Positions 9,597 through 17,591 of a stretch of DNA of 64,000 nt are shown piece by piece (the stretch's first letter is position 1; every line of letters starts with the position of its first letter). The notes under the pieces are model-generated. The model searched no databases and had not been told where the DNA came from. It saw only the letters and a program-made list of their open reading frames with translations. Origin of the DNA: MED-G105 sp039814575 (lineage in GTDB: Bacteria > Pseudomonadota > Alphaproteobacteria > Caulobacterales > Parvularculaceae); assembly GCA_039814575.1 (NCBI GenBank), contig JBCCAY010000005.1, positions 175,880 to 239,879 of the forward strand, read 5' to 3'. The translations under genes were made by a program, and so were the position numbers.

Positions 9597-10880
9597 TTCA
9601 CTCCTGTGAATTTAGTTATTGATTTCGTCAGATGGGATAGGTCGATAAAGCGCGTTGCCGCGGCTTTTATCTCTATACGGACTTCAAAGCGAGCGAACGC
9701 TGCAAGTAAACTACATATATATTCGTCAATGGAAACGATGCGTCTACTCGCATCACGAAGCACATCGCCGCTTCGCGGAAAACAATAATTATAGTGATTG
9801 GCGCAGGCTATATAGTCCCGCGGGTTACGAGGCGATCGATCACCTCGCAAAACTCTAAAGAGTTCTATTAAGTCGGTAAGTCAAAAAACAGACATCGCCA
9901 TACTTCACCATCCATCGGGTTTAAAACAATCAACTTGTTTTTATTAGCGATCGGATCTTTGAACAACTCAGATCTATAAGCCGCACAAGATTCCTTCGGA
10001 CCCGATGCTTTTTCCTATAGTATTTTTTTGCGTTGGCAAGATGACGACGCAAAAAAATGCGCCCAAGAAACATCGACAACGAATAATCTTGCGGCGCAGC
10101 ACTCATCAGCACAACGCTTGAGGCAGTGCAAAAGATTCCCGCGAACAGAACAAACAACTGTTTTCCATCAGATATTTCCGCGTCCGCCTCAATAAACAAC
10201 ATGATTTTGGCAATCAGCGCTGCCCGCAATCGACGGTGCACCATAACCACGCGTTAAAGCGCAAAAGCCTACCTAAATTAAGGAACAATGCATACTGCGC
10301 GGAGCATTCTCGCTCGACTGCCGCTGCAGATACACTCCAATTATTGCACCACGCCAATTTTTCCATCGCTACAGAAACAAATGTCAAAATGGTGCATTTC
10401 AATTGGCAAAAACATACATTTGACGGCTAAAACGACCCAAACGCGCTTCTTTCTATCCTCACGGACAATGGCGAGTGACGCCTAATTTTTTCAACAACAG
10501 TGCTGAGCAATAATTTAGACACGACCTTTATGAGAGTGATATAGGCGACGGCATACTTTACTATAGTATATACCAATGCGCGGCCTTCTGATGCTGAGTC
10601 GATGCAAATTCCTTTGAAGACGAAATAAATCAAATGCTGACCATTCCCGTCGTGTAATTCAGTATACGGTTTATCCGCTTGAACGGCGCCGCCAAGCCAC
10701 TAAACCGACAATTTGGTTCTGATCGACATATCGCGGTCAAAGCGCAATCAATGGTGAGCGATTGGCGAGACCTCTAAAAAAGAACAGCAAGCAATCAGTA
10801 CAGAGCTTTATCCTTGTGGTGAAGGCTCCGAATTTGACCTTGATCTTTCAGCGGGGTAGCGCGCAAAACACGGTCGCTGA
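9597..10880. other. Gene-poor, AT-richer region, possibly decayed
   Basis: Nearly 1.3 kb lacks a gene I can support. The base composition is visibly more AT-rich than the surroundings. A reverse-strand frame at 9930-10250 encodes 106 residues with one hydrophobic stretch (QLFVLFAGIFCTASSVVLMSA) and a basic tail. A plus-strand frame at 9655-9858 ends in YSPAGYEAIDHLAKL, which faintly recalls transposase C-termini. Neither has family-level evidence. The region may be a graveyard of an element or an old membrane gene. Confidence 0.35.
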
Positions 10881-12974
10881 TCAGCCAGTGGTTCGCCGGT
10901 TCTCTAACGGAACGACCGCATCCTGTTCTGATAGATACGATCGGGCGCCGTCGACCGTTAGCGGTTTCGCGATGAGATACCCTTGGGCGATATCGCACCC
11001 ATTGGCGCGCAAGAATTCAAGTTGATCTTCTGTCTCGACGCCCTCGGCCACTGTTTCTAACTGCAACTCGCCGGCGAGCGCTAAGATTGCGCTGACAAGG
11101 CGCGTATCACTCGCGTCTTTGTGGATGTCGCTGACAAAAACACGATCAATCTTTATGAGATCGACGGGGAAGGATCGCAGATGCGAAAGCGAGGAAAAGC
11201 CGGTCCCAAAGTCGTCAAGCGCAATTTTAACGCCAAGCGTGCGTAGCTCTTGCAGCGTCGCCTCCACCCGCTCCGCGGCGCGACCGACAAGCGCCGTCTC
11301 GGTCAGTTCGATCTCGATCTCCTCGAACGGAACGCCATATTCACCGGCCATTTGCTTTAAACGCGAGACAAAATCAGCCGACCGCAACTCAAATGGCGAT
11401 GCGTTTAACGCGATCATGCCCGCTGGGGCGGAGAGCGTGCGTAACTCGCTATGGGCCTCCAGTGCTTTATGCCAAATCATCTCGCTAAACTGGAACATTT
11501 TTCGAGAATCTTCGATAATAGGTATAAAGACCGATGGCGGTACGAACGTGCCGTCCACTTTCCAACGAACCAATGTCTCAAACCCACGATGGCCGCCGGA
11601 TTCGATCAGGCGTTGGGGTTGCAAGGCTATGCTGAATTCATTGTTTTCCAAGCCATTGCGGACCATCGCCAACATCGCCTGTCGGGTCTGCAACTCGTCG
11701 GCGACATTGGAGTCGAAAAACGCCCACTGCCCTCGCCCATTGCGTTTGGCTTCATACATCGCGATGTCGGCGTTTTTCAGAAGTGTATCCGCGTCGTCGC
11801 CGTCGGTCGGGTAACGGGCGATACCAATCGAAAAAGAAGGGTCGACCGCCTGCCCCTTGACATCGACAACATCGCTCAAGTTTTCGTACAGGCGATCAGC
11901 AAATTGAACGCAGTCTTGCGTCGTCGGAAGATCGAAGACGATTAAAGCGAACTCATCACCGCCAAGGCGCGCAACGATGTCTTGGTTGCGGACTGACCTT
12001 TTTAAGCGGCGCGCAACTTCTTTCAATAATTCATCGCCGACGGAATGGCCAAGCGTGTCATTAATATCTTTGAAGTGATCCATATCCAGAAGAAGGACGG
12101 ACGTATCTTTACGGTTCGCGACGATCGCTTCTTTCAGGCGTCGACTGAAGACGCTGCGGTTAAAAAGGCCCGTCAAGGAATCAGTTTGCGATAGCTCAAT
12201 TAAGCCTTCTTCGGCGGTTTTTCTGTTGGTGATGTCATAGCGGATCGACACATATCGCAATGGGCGCCCTTTATTGTCGAGCACCGGCACAATGGTGGTG
12301 TCGACCCAGTAAAAGGTTCCATCCTGACGGCGGTTGCGAACCTCGCCATGCCACGTTCCGCCTTTGGCGATCGTCACCCACATTTCTTCGAAAAACTCAC
12401 GCGGGTGATGGGCGGAGTTTACGATCGCATGGCTACGGCCCACAAGGTCATGGCGTGAATAACCGCTAATGCGGCAGAAATTATCGTTGACGAAGGAAAT
12501 CCGGCCTTTGCGGTCGGCGACCGAAACAATCGCTTGGCGGTCTAACGCTTCGCGGTAAGCAGAAAGATCGAGACTGTCGTCGATAAGGTTGCGATCCGAC
12601 GTAATGTCGCGCTCAACGGCGATAAAGTTCGTTAACTCGCCTTTTTCGTCGAATACCGGATTGATTTGCAGCTCAAGCAGATATTGGCGACCGCTCTTGC
12701 TATAGTTGACAATCTCAACACGGACGGATTCTCGCGCTTGCAGAGCTTCCCGTAGTTTTGCAACAGCTTGCGGCGACGTCTTCTCACCCTGAAGCATCTC
12801 GCCTGGCTTACAACCGATGACCTCGATTAATTGGTACTCGGTCAATCTTTCAAATGCGGGGTTCACCCATTCGATTAAACCGAGATGATCAGTGACAACA
12901 ATAGCGTCATGGGTATGCGCGGCTACGAGTTTCGCGAATCGCGCGCCATGTAGAAAAAAGTCTTGGGTCGACAT
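10881..12974 (-). CDS. PAS-PAS-GGDEF-EAL protein (cyclic-di-GMP turnover)
   Basis: A 697-residue cytoplasmic signalling protein with no membrane segment. Domains in order: PAS at about 20-125 (DAIVVTDHLGLIEWVNPAFERLT), PAS/PAC at about 145-250 (FVNDNFCRISGYSRHDLVG), GGDEF at about 255-425, and EAL at about 440-690. The active-site loop is an intact GGDEF at residues 338-342, with an RxxD inhibitory site (RNQD) at 329-332. The EAL motif is ETL at 466-468, with DDFGTGFSS, KIDR and AEGVETE also present, so both diguanylate cyclase and phosphodiesterase chemistry look possible. PAS domains suggest redox, oxygen or small-ligand sensing. It stands alone, divergent from the DUF1611 gene. Start ATG 12974. 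Confidence 0.95.
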   Translation of the reverse strand: MSTQDFFLHGARFAKLVAAHTHDAIVVTDHLGLIEWVNPAFERLTEYQLIEVIGCKPGEMLQGEKTSPQAVAKLREALQARESVRVEIVNYSKSGRQYLLELQINPVFDEKGELTNFIAVERDITSDRNLIDDSLDLSAYREALDRQAIVSVADRKGRISFVNDNFCRISGYSRHDLVGRSHAIVNSAHHPREFFEEMWVTIAKGGTWHGEVRNRRQDGTFYWVDTTIVPVLDNKGRPLRYVSIRYDITNRKTAEEGLIELSQTDSLTGLFNRSVFSRRLKEAIVANRKDTSVLLLDMDHFKDINDTLGHSVGDELLKEVARRLKRSVRNQDIVARLGGDEFALIVFDLPTTQDCVQFADRLYENLSDVVDVKGQAVDPSFSIGIARYPTDGDDADTLLKNADIAMYEAKRNGRGQWAFFDSNVADELQTRQAMLAMVRNGLENNEFSIALQPQRLIESGGHRGFETLVRWKVDGTFVPPSVFIPIIEDSRKMFQFSEMIWHKALEAHSELRTLSAPAGMIALNASPFELRSADFVSRLKQMAGEYGVPFEEIEIELTETALVGRAAERVEATLQELRTLGVKIALDDFGTGFSSLSHLRSFPVDLIKIDRVFVSDIHKDASDTRLVSAILALAGELQLETVAEGVETEDQLEFLRANGCDIAQGYLIAKPLTVDGARSYLSEQDAVVPLENRRTTG

Positions 12975-13407
12975 CTTGTTTGCCCCTGCGGCCTGATGCT
13001 CGGCGTAATCTCCCTATTTGAACCGACAACTATTAATTGATGCATAATTTCATAACTACCTATGGTATCGGCTCGCATTCGTCAGTCGGCTGTCAATCGT
13101 TTCTTAGTCTTTCTTTACTTCGGTTAAGATGGATTGCCGTTTTGGCGCGTGAAACGCCGAATAGGACTAAATCCACCGCGACGGCGCTGAACGTCCGTAA
13201 TGGATGACGGTGATGCCGCGTTAAGAGAGCGCTGGGCGTCATTTTCTTTCGCAAGATGATCGCCCCCAAGGTCGCCAATGATCAATCGGCTCCGACTTGA
13301 GAGCGCCATTCTTTTAGCCTAAACCCCCAATAATATTCACCTCGCTATGGTATCCCGTCTTTTTTAAGGTATATCTTAAGTTTTTCAGCCACGAGGACAA
13401 CAACGCT
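12975..13407. other. Divergent intergenic region with repeated CTATGGTATC
   Basis: This 433-base space separates the divergent cyclic-di-GMP and DUF1611 genes and should hold both promoters. The 10-mer CTATGGTATC occurs at 13060-13069 and again at 13345-13354, and a related GGTAT occurs a little downstream of the second copy. These could be half-sites of a shared regulator; this is inference. A GAGGA ribosome-binding site for the DUF1611 gene is at about 13393-13397. No additional gene is supported. Confidence 0.4.
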
Positions 13408-14433
13408 ATGTCGGCCCCCATTTCCTTGACGCTTGATGAACCTTATTTGTTATTTGCTGGCGATGAAACGTCTGTAGCGCATGCAAAAACAGGATTAGGG
13501 TTGGCCGAGTGGGCGCCGGAACGTTGTCTTGGGCAGTGTCGGTTGAGCGCAGACGCCGTCGATTTCGGGCTCCGAGACGTCTCCATCGCCGAAGCGCGCG
13601 CGGCCGGCGCCAAGTCGCTCATCGTGGGAATTGCTCCCGATGGCGGTCGCTTACCCCCCAAATGGCGCGAGTCATTCCGTGCAGCCTTAGAGAACGGATT
13701 GGACGTCGTCAGCGGCCTTCACGACAAACTGAACGATGACGCCGAACTTCGTCAGCATGCCGAGCACTACAATAAAAGGTTGATCGACATCCGGACGCCG
13801 CCACAGAATATTCCCGTGGGCTCCGGCGCGAAACGATCGGGGCAACGCGTCCTGACCGTCGGCATGGATTGCTCCATTGGGAAAAAATACATGGCGCTCG
13901 CGCTGACGAAGGAAATGAAGACGCGCGGCGTCGACGTTGATTTTCGTGCGACTGGACAAACCGGCATTATGATCGCCGGCCAAGGCTTGCCGATTGACTC
14001 CGTCGTCAGCGACTTCGTCGCCGGCGCCGCGGAGCTGGTCTCGCCTGACGCTGCGACCGAGCATTGGGATATTATCGAAGGGCAAGGTTCGCTCTTCCAC
14101 CCCTCCTACGCCGCCGTCACAATGGGCCTTGTCCATGGTTCGCAGCCGGATGCTATGGTTCTTTGTCACGAGCCAACACGTAAAACCATTATGGAGCATC
14201 CGAACCATGCAATCCCGCCGCTCGAAGAAGCGATGGACCTCTATGTTCGTCTGGCTCAACGAAACGCTCCGAACACGCATATCGCTGCAATCGGCTTGAA
14301 CACGAGAGCGCTTGATGAAAACGACGCGTTAGCGGTGATCGCAGAAACACAAGATCGCTTCGGCCTTCCGTGTGCGGACCCCCTTAGAACCGGCGTTTCA
14401 GCAATCGTCGATGCATTGTTAGAAAACCGCTGA
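13408..14433 (+). CDS. DUF1611 family protein, DgcN-like
   Basis: A 341-residue protein of the DUF1611 family. The N-terminal third is a Rossmann-like domain; the C-terminal part begins with a P-loop-like VGMDCSIGKKYMALALTKEM and continues with FRATGQTGIMIAG and the conserved segment DIIEGQGSLFHPSYAAVTMGL, then VLCHEP. One characterised branch of the family, DgcN, acetylates D-glutamate in a two-step D-glutamate catabolic route; its usual partner DgcA, a dipeptide-epimerase-like racemase, is not present in this window. The gene is followed after 240 bases by a saccharopine-dehydrogenase-like gene and then an amino-acid permease, which supports an amino-acid catabolic role. The exact substrate is open. 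Start ATG 13408 with GAGGA upstream. Confidence 0.8.
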   Translation: MSAPISLTLDEPYLLFAGDETSVAHAKTGLGLAEWAPERCLGQCRLSADAVDFGLRDVSIAEARAAGAKSLIVGIAPDGGRLPPKWRESFRAALENGLDVVSGLHDKLNDDAELRQHAEHYNKRLIDIRTPPQNIPVGSGAKRSGQRVLTVGMDCSIGKKYMALALTKEMKTRGVDVDFRATGQTGIMIAGQGLPIDSVVSDFVAGAAELVSPDAATEHWDIIEGQGSLFHPSYAAVTMGLVHGSQPDAMVLCHEPTRKTIMEHPNHAIPPLEEAMDLYVRLAQRNAPNTHIAAIGLNTRALDENDALAVIAETQDRFGLPCADPLRTGVSAIVDALLENR

Positions 14434-14674
14434 CGCTCTCAATCGGGATGCATCATCCTCATTGGGTAAGGCAAACGATCTTCACAGCCCTAACAAAGCA
14501 GCAGACACTCATCCTAAATTGGTGGACACACCGATATATGAGTTTTTGTTATTGATTTCAGTTGAGTGCGCCGTTCCTAGACAAGGCTAGGATTGTTACT
14601 GCTGACCAGCGTGGGAATAGCGCAGGCGTTTTAGGTCGCCGCGCCTTCGAACCTGTTGCTCTGGAGATCGTCAG

Positions 14675-15733
14675 ATGAAAAAGATTGTTGTGCTCGGCCT
14701 CGGAAAAGTAGGCGCTCTTGCGGGGGAGTTGCTGCATGACGCAGGCTTCGCGGTTCGCGGCGTCGATATGAAAGCAAACGCAGCACGGTTTTCCTTCCCC
14801 GTCGACGCTCTCGACGTCACGGATAAGAGCGCCTTGGCCGCGCTCTTTGAAGCGACAGACGCGGTATTGTCGTGCCTGCCCTATCATCTGAACATCGCCG
14901 TATCGGACGTCGCGCATAGCGCCGGCGTTCATTATTTCGACCTCACCGAAGATGTGCCGACGACCCAACACATCATTAAACTCAGCAAAACCGCGAAAGG
15001 TCTGATGGCCCCGCAATGCGGCCTCGCGCCCGGGTTTGTTGGGATTGTCGGCGCTGATCTTATTTCTCAATTCGATGCGTGCCGGCTTTGTAAGATGCGC
15101 GTCGGCGCCCTGCCCCAGAACCCGACAGGGCTAATGGGCTATGCCTTCACCTGGTCGCCGGAAGGCGTCGTCAATGAATATCTCAATGACTGCGAAGTCA
15201 TCGAAGGCGGCGAGAGAAAGACCGTTTCGCCGATGGAATGGCGGGAGATTCTTTATATTGACGGCGTCAAACTAGAAGCGTTCACGACGTCCGGCGGTCT
15301 TGGCACGATGTGCGAAACCTATCTCGGGAAAGTCGACAATATTGACTACAAGACGATGCGCTATCCCGGACATATGGAGCTGATGAACTTCTTTTTCCAT
15401 GAACTCCTCATGCGGGACCGCCGTAAGGAAGCTGGAGAAATTCTCGTCAATGCAAAGCCGCCTGTCGATGACGACGTTGTCTATGTGCACGTTTCCGCGG
15501 AAGGCGATATCGACGGGCGCCTTTCTCGGAAAGAATTCGTTCACGGATATAAACCCATCGAAATTGCAGGCCGTCGCCGCACGGCGATTTCTTGGACGAC
15601 AGCCGCCTCTGTCGTCGCCGTTATTGAGATGGTTCGCGACGGCGCGTTGCCCCAGCAAGGGTTTTTGAAGCAAGAAGATATCTCTCTGGAGAAATTTCTT
15701 TCTACAAGAACAGGATCGCATTATCGATTCTAA
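14675..15733 (+). CDS. Saccharopine/lysine-6-dehydrogenase-like oxidoreductase
   Basis: A 352-residue enzyme with an N-terminal NAD(P)-binding Rossmann fold (VVLGLGKVGALAGELL, residues 5-20; Asp in VDMKANA) and the saccharopine-dehydrogenase family middle part (DAVLSCLPYHLN, PQCGLAPGFVGIV). The C-terminal half (GGLGTMCETYLGKVDNIDYK, MRYPGHMELM) most resembles lysine 6-dehydrogenase and saccharopine reductase homologues. These enzymes oxidise or reductively couple an amino group on lysine-type substrates with NAD(P). It lies between the DUF1611 gene and an APC permease on the same strand, so the three may act together on one amino acid. Start ATG 14675 is preceded by GGAG. Whether the substrate is lysine, a D-amino acid derivative or another compound cannot be told. 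Confidence 0.8.
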   Translation: MKKIVVLGLGKVGALAGELLHDAGFAVRGVDMKANAARFSFPVDALDVTDKSALAALFEATDAVLSCLPYHLNIAVSDVAHSAGVHYFDLTEDVPTTQHIIKLSKTAKGLMAPQCGLAPGFVGIVGADLISQFDACRLCKMRVGALPQNPTGLMGYAFTWSPEGVVNEYLNDCEVIEGGERKTVSPMEWREILYIDGVKLEAFTTSGGLGTMCETYLGKVDNIDYKTMRYPGHMELMNFFFHELLMRDRRKEAGEILVNAKPPVDDDVVYVHVSAEGDIDGRLSRKEFVHGYKPIEIAGRRRTAISWTTAASVVAVIEMVRDGALPQQGFLKQEDISLEKFLSTRTGSHYRF

Positions 15734-15957
15734 GATACCAGTTTAATGGGTGAACTTAGAATACGTTCTGACGACAGATAGTATTTTGGTCTCCGACGGT
15801 GAAACCTGGTCGGCGCCAGGTGAAACCTTGTAGGCGAAATTTCAATGGAGGCCGAGTTCCGCGGAGGCTTTTACATACCTCCCGCAACAACATTTATTGC
15901 GCGTCCGTCTGAGCCTACGCCCGTGATCCAAGCGCCTAAGTTTCGCTGGATTTGCTG

Positions 15958-15974
15958 TTGTGAATTGGTCACAA
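15958..15974. promoter_or_regulatory. Palindrome TTGTGA-N5-TCACAA upstream of the APC permease
   Basis: A perfect inverted repeat with 6-bp arms lies 50 bases upstream of the permease start. It has the look of a GntR/FadR-type or CRP/FNR-like operator, although the CRP consensus spacing is six rather than five. Slightly upstream, at 15799-15827, GGTGAAACC occurs twice around an ACCTGG/CCAGGT hairpin, another possible control element in the 290-base gap from 15734 to 16023. Confidence 0.45.
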
Positions 15975-16023
15975 AACACTAATGTGCCCCGCTGATGAAA
16001 ACGTTTAACATCGAGGGGCATGA

Positions 16024-17460
16024 ATGTCGGCGCAATCCCTAAAAAAAGAAGTCACGCTTCGCCAACTGTTTTTCCTGGCGTTCGGCTCCATCATCGGCGT
16101 CGGCTGGATAACGGTCATGGGGTCTTGGCTCAGCGACGCGGGCGCGTTCGGCGCGGCTTTGGCGTTTCTCGCAGGGTCCATCGTGATGGTTTTCGTGGCG
16201 CTTTGTTACGCCGAGCTGGCGACGCGGTTTCCCGCAGCGGGCGGAGAGATCGTCTACGCCTATGAGGTTTTCGGCCTCCACGCATCGTTCATCGTCGGCT
16301 GGTTGCTCGCCGTCGCTTACACCAGTGTCGTCATCTTTGAGCTGATTTCAGTGGGGTGGGTCTTCAGCGCCTTGTTTCCCAGCCTCACCGGACCAACGCT
16401 TTACACGGTCGCGGGCTCCGACGTCACGCTCGGCGGTTTAAGCTCCGGCATTATCGGCATGGCGCTGATCGCTTGGTTCAATATCCGCAGTGCGAAAAGC
16501 GCCGCCTCCTTGCAGGAAGCGCTTTCAATATTGCTTATTCTCGTCACCCTCGCCTTCTGCGTCCTGGCATTTATGCGAGGCGATGTGAATAACTTTCAAC
16601 CGGCCTTCGTTCCGTCAACAGAAGGGCTTATTTGGCCGGGAATCATCGCCGTCTTCATAACGGCGCCGCTGTGGTTCGGCGGGTTTGACGCCATCCCCCA
16701 GGCGCTTGGCGAGAAGTCCGAAAGTGTATCGATGAAAGGCGTTCCTTTCGTCATGGTGCTGTCCATCTTGGCCGCCGCCTTGTTCTATGTCGCGGTGATC
16801 CTCGCCGCCAGCATATCGCTGCCACGGGCGGACTTGCTCGCCGCGGACCTTCCCGTCGCGGAAGCGATCACCGTCGCCTTCGGGTCGGATATCGGCGGCA
16901 AGCTTGTCTTGTTCGCAGGCCTGCTCGGCCTAATCACTGGCTGGAACTCCTTCACGTTTTGCGCCGCGAGGGTGATGTTCGCCCTTGGCCGCGCAAAGAT
17001 CATCTTTTCCGTCTTCGGCGACCTAGACGAAAAACGTCGCACGCCTGTGAAAGCAATTCTCTTCGTATCTGGGGTCAGCATCATCGCCGGCTTCTTTGGC
17101 CGTAGCGCCATCTTGCCGATTGTCGACGCCGGCGCGTTCGCCTTTACGTCCGTTTACGTTGGCGTTTGCGGCGCCGCTCTTTGGCGCGCCGTTAAGCGGC
17201 CGAAAGAATCCGACGACACTCTCTTTAACACACCAGGCGGCTTTATCACCCGTGGTCTCGCCGTCGCCATGACCCTCGCCATCGCGATTTATGCTTTCTA
17301 TCTTCCCTACCAAAGCGCCGACGGCCATTTCCCCGTTGAGTGGATGATCTTTCTCTTTGCGACGGCTCTTGGCGCGGTGCTGTACGTTATGGGCGCCGGC
17401 GCGCGGGGCAAAGTGAGCGCGCAAGAACGATCCGATTTATTGCTCACCGAAGCGAATTAA
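16024..17460 (+). CDS. APC superfamily amino-acid permease
   Basis: A 478-residue protein with about twelve hydrophobic helices and the family hallmark at the N-terminus: FFLAFGSIIGVGWITVMGSWL matches the helix-1 GSxIGxGW consensus of the amino acid-polyamine-organocation (APC) superfamily. The stretch FPAAGGEIVYAYEVFG is the conserved helix-3 region. It imports amino acids or polyamines with protons or as an exchanger. Start ATG 16024 has GAGGGG five bases upstream. Its position after the DUF1611 and saccharopine-dehydrogenase-like genes suggests that it feeds substrate to them, with the palindrome at 15958 as a plausible operator. It converges on the DMGDH-like gene. Confidence 0.9.
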   Translation: MSAQSLKKEVTLRQLFFLAFGSIIGVGWITVMGSWLSDAGAFGAALAFLAGSIVMVFVALCYAELATRFPAAGGEIVYAYEVFGLHASFIVGWLLAVAYTSVVIFELISVGWVFSALFPSLTGPTLYTVAGSDVTLGGLSSGIIGMALIAWFNIRSAKSAASLQEALSILLILVTLAFCVLAFMRGDVNNFQPAFVPSTEGLIWPGIIAVFITAPLWFGGFDAIPQALGEKSESVSMKGVPFVMVLSILAAALFYVAVILAASISLPRADLLAADLPVAEAITVAFGSDIGGKLVLFAGLLGLITGWNSFTFCAARVMFALGRAKIIFSVFGDLDEKRRTPVKAILFVSGVSIIAGFFGRSAILPIVDAGAFAFTSVYVGVCGAALWRAVKRPKESDDTLFNTPGGFITRGLAVAMTLAIAIYAFYLPYQSADGHFPVEWMIFLFATALGAVLYVMGAGARGKVSAQERSDLLLTEAN

Positions 17461-17591
17461 CGCGCTCGGGCGCATATCGGATAAGAAGAAGATCGTCTGG
17501 GGCCGTCGAGACACCCCCTCTCGCTCGACGAACGCGCCGCCGCGCAACGTCCCTCTGGAGCAAACGACGAAGGACGCCGCCGGCCGGCGCT

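Noticed and set aside
9930..10250. A 106-codon reverse frame with a hydrophobic stretch
   Set aside because: No family resemblance and no ribosome-binding site; composition is that of the AT-rich gap. It may be a remnant, but is not supportable as a gene.
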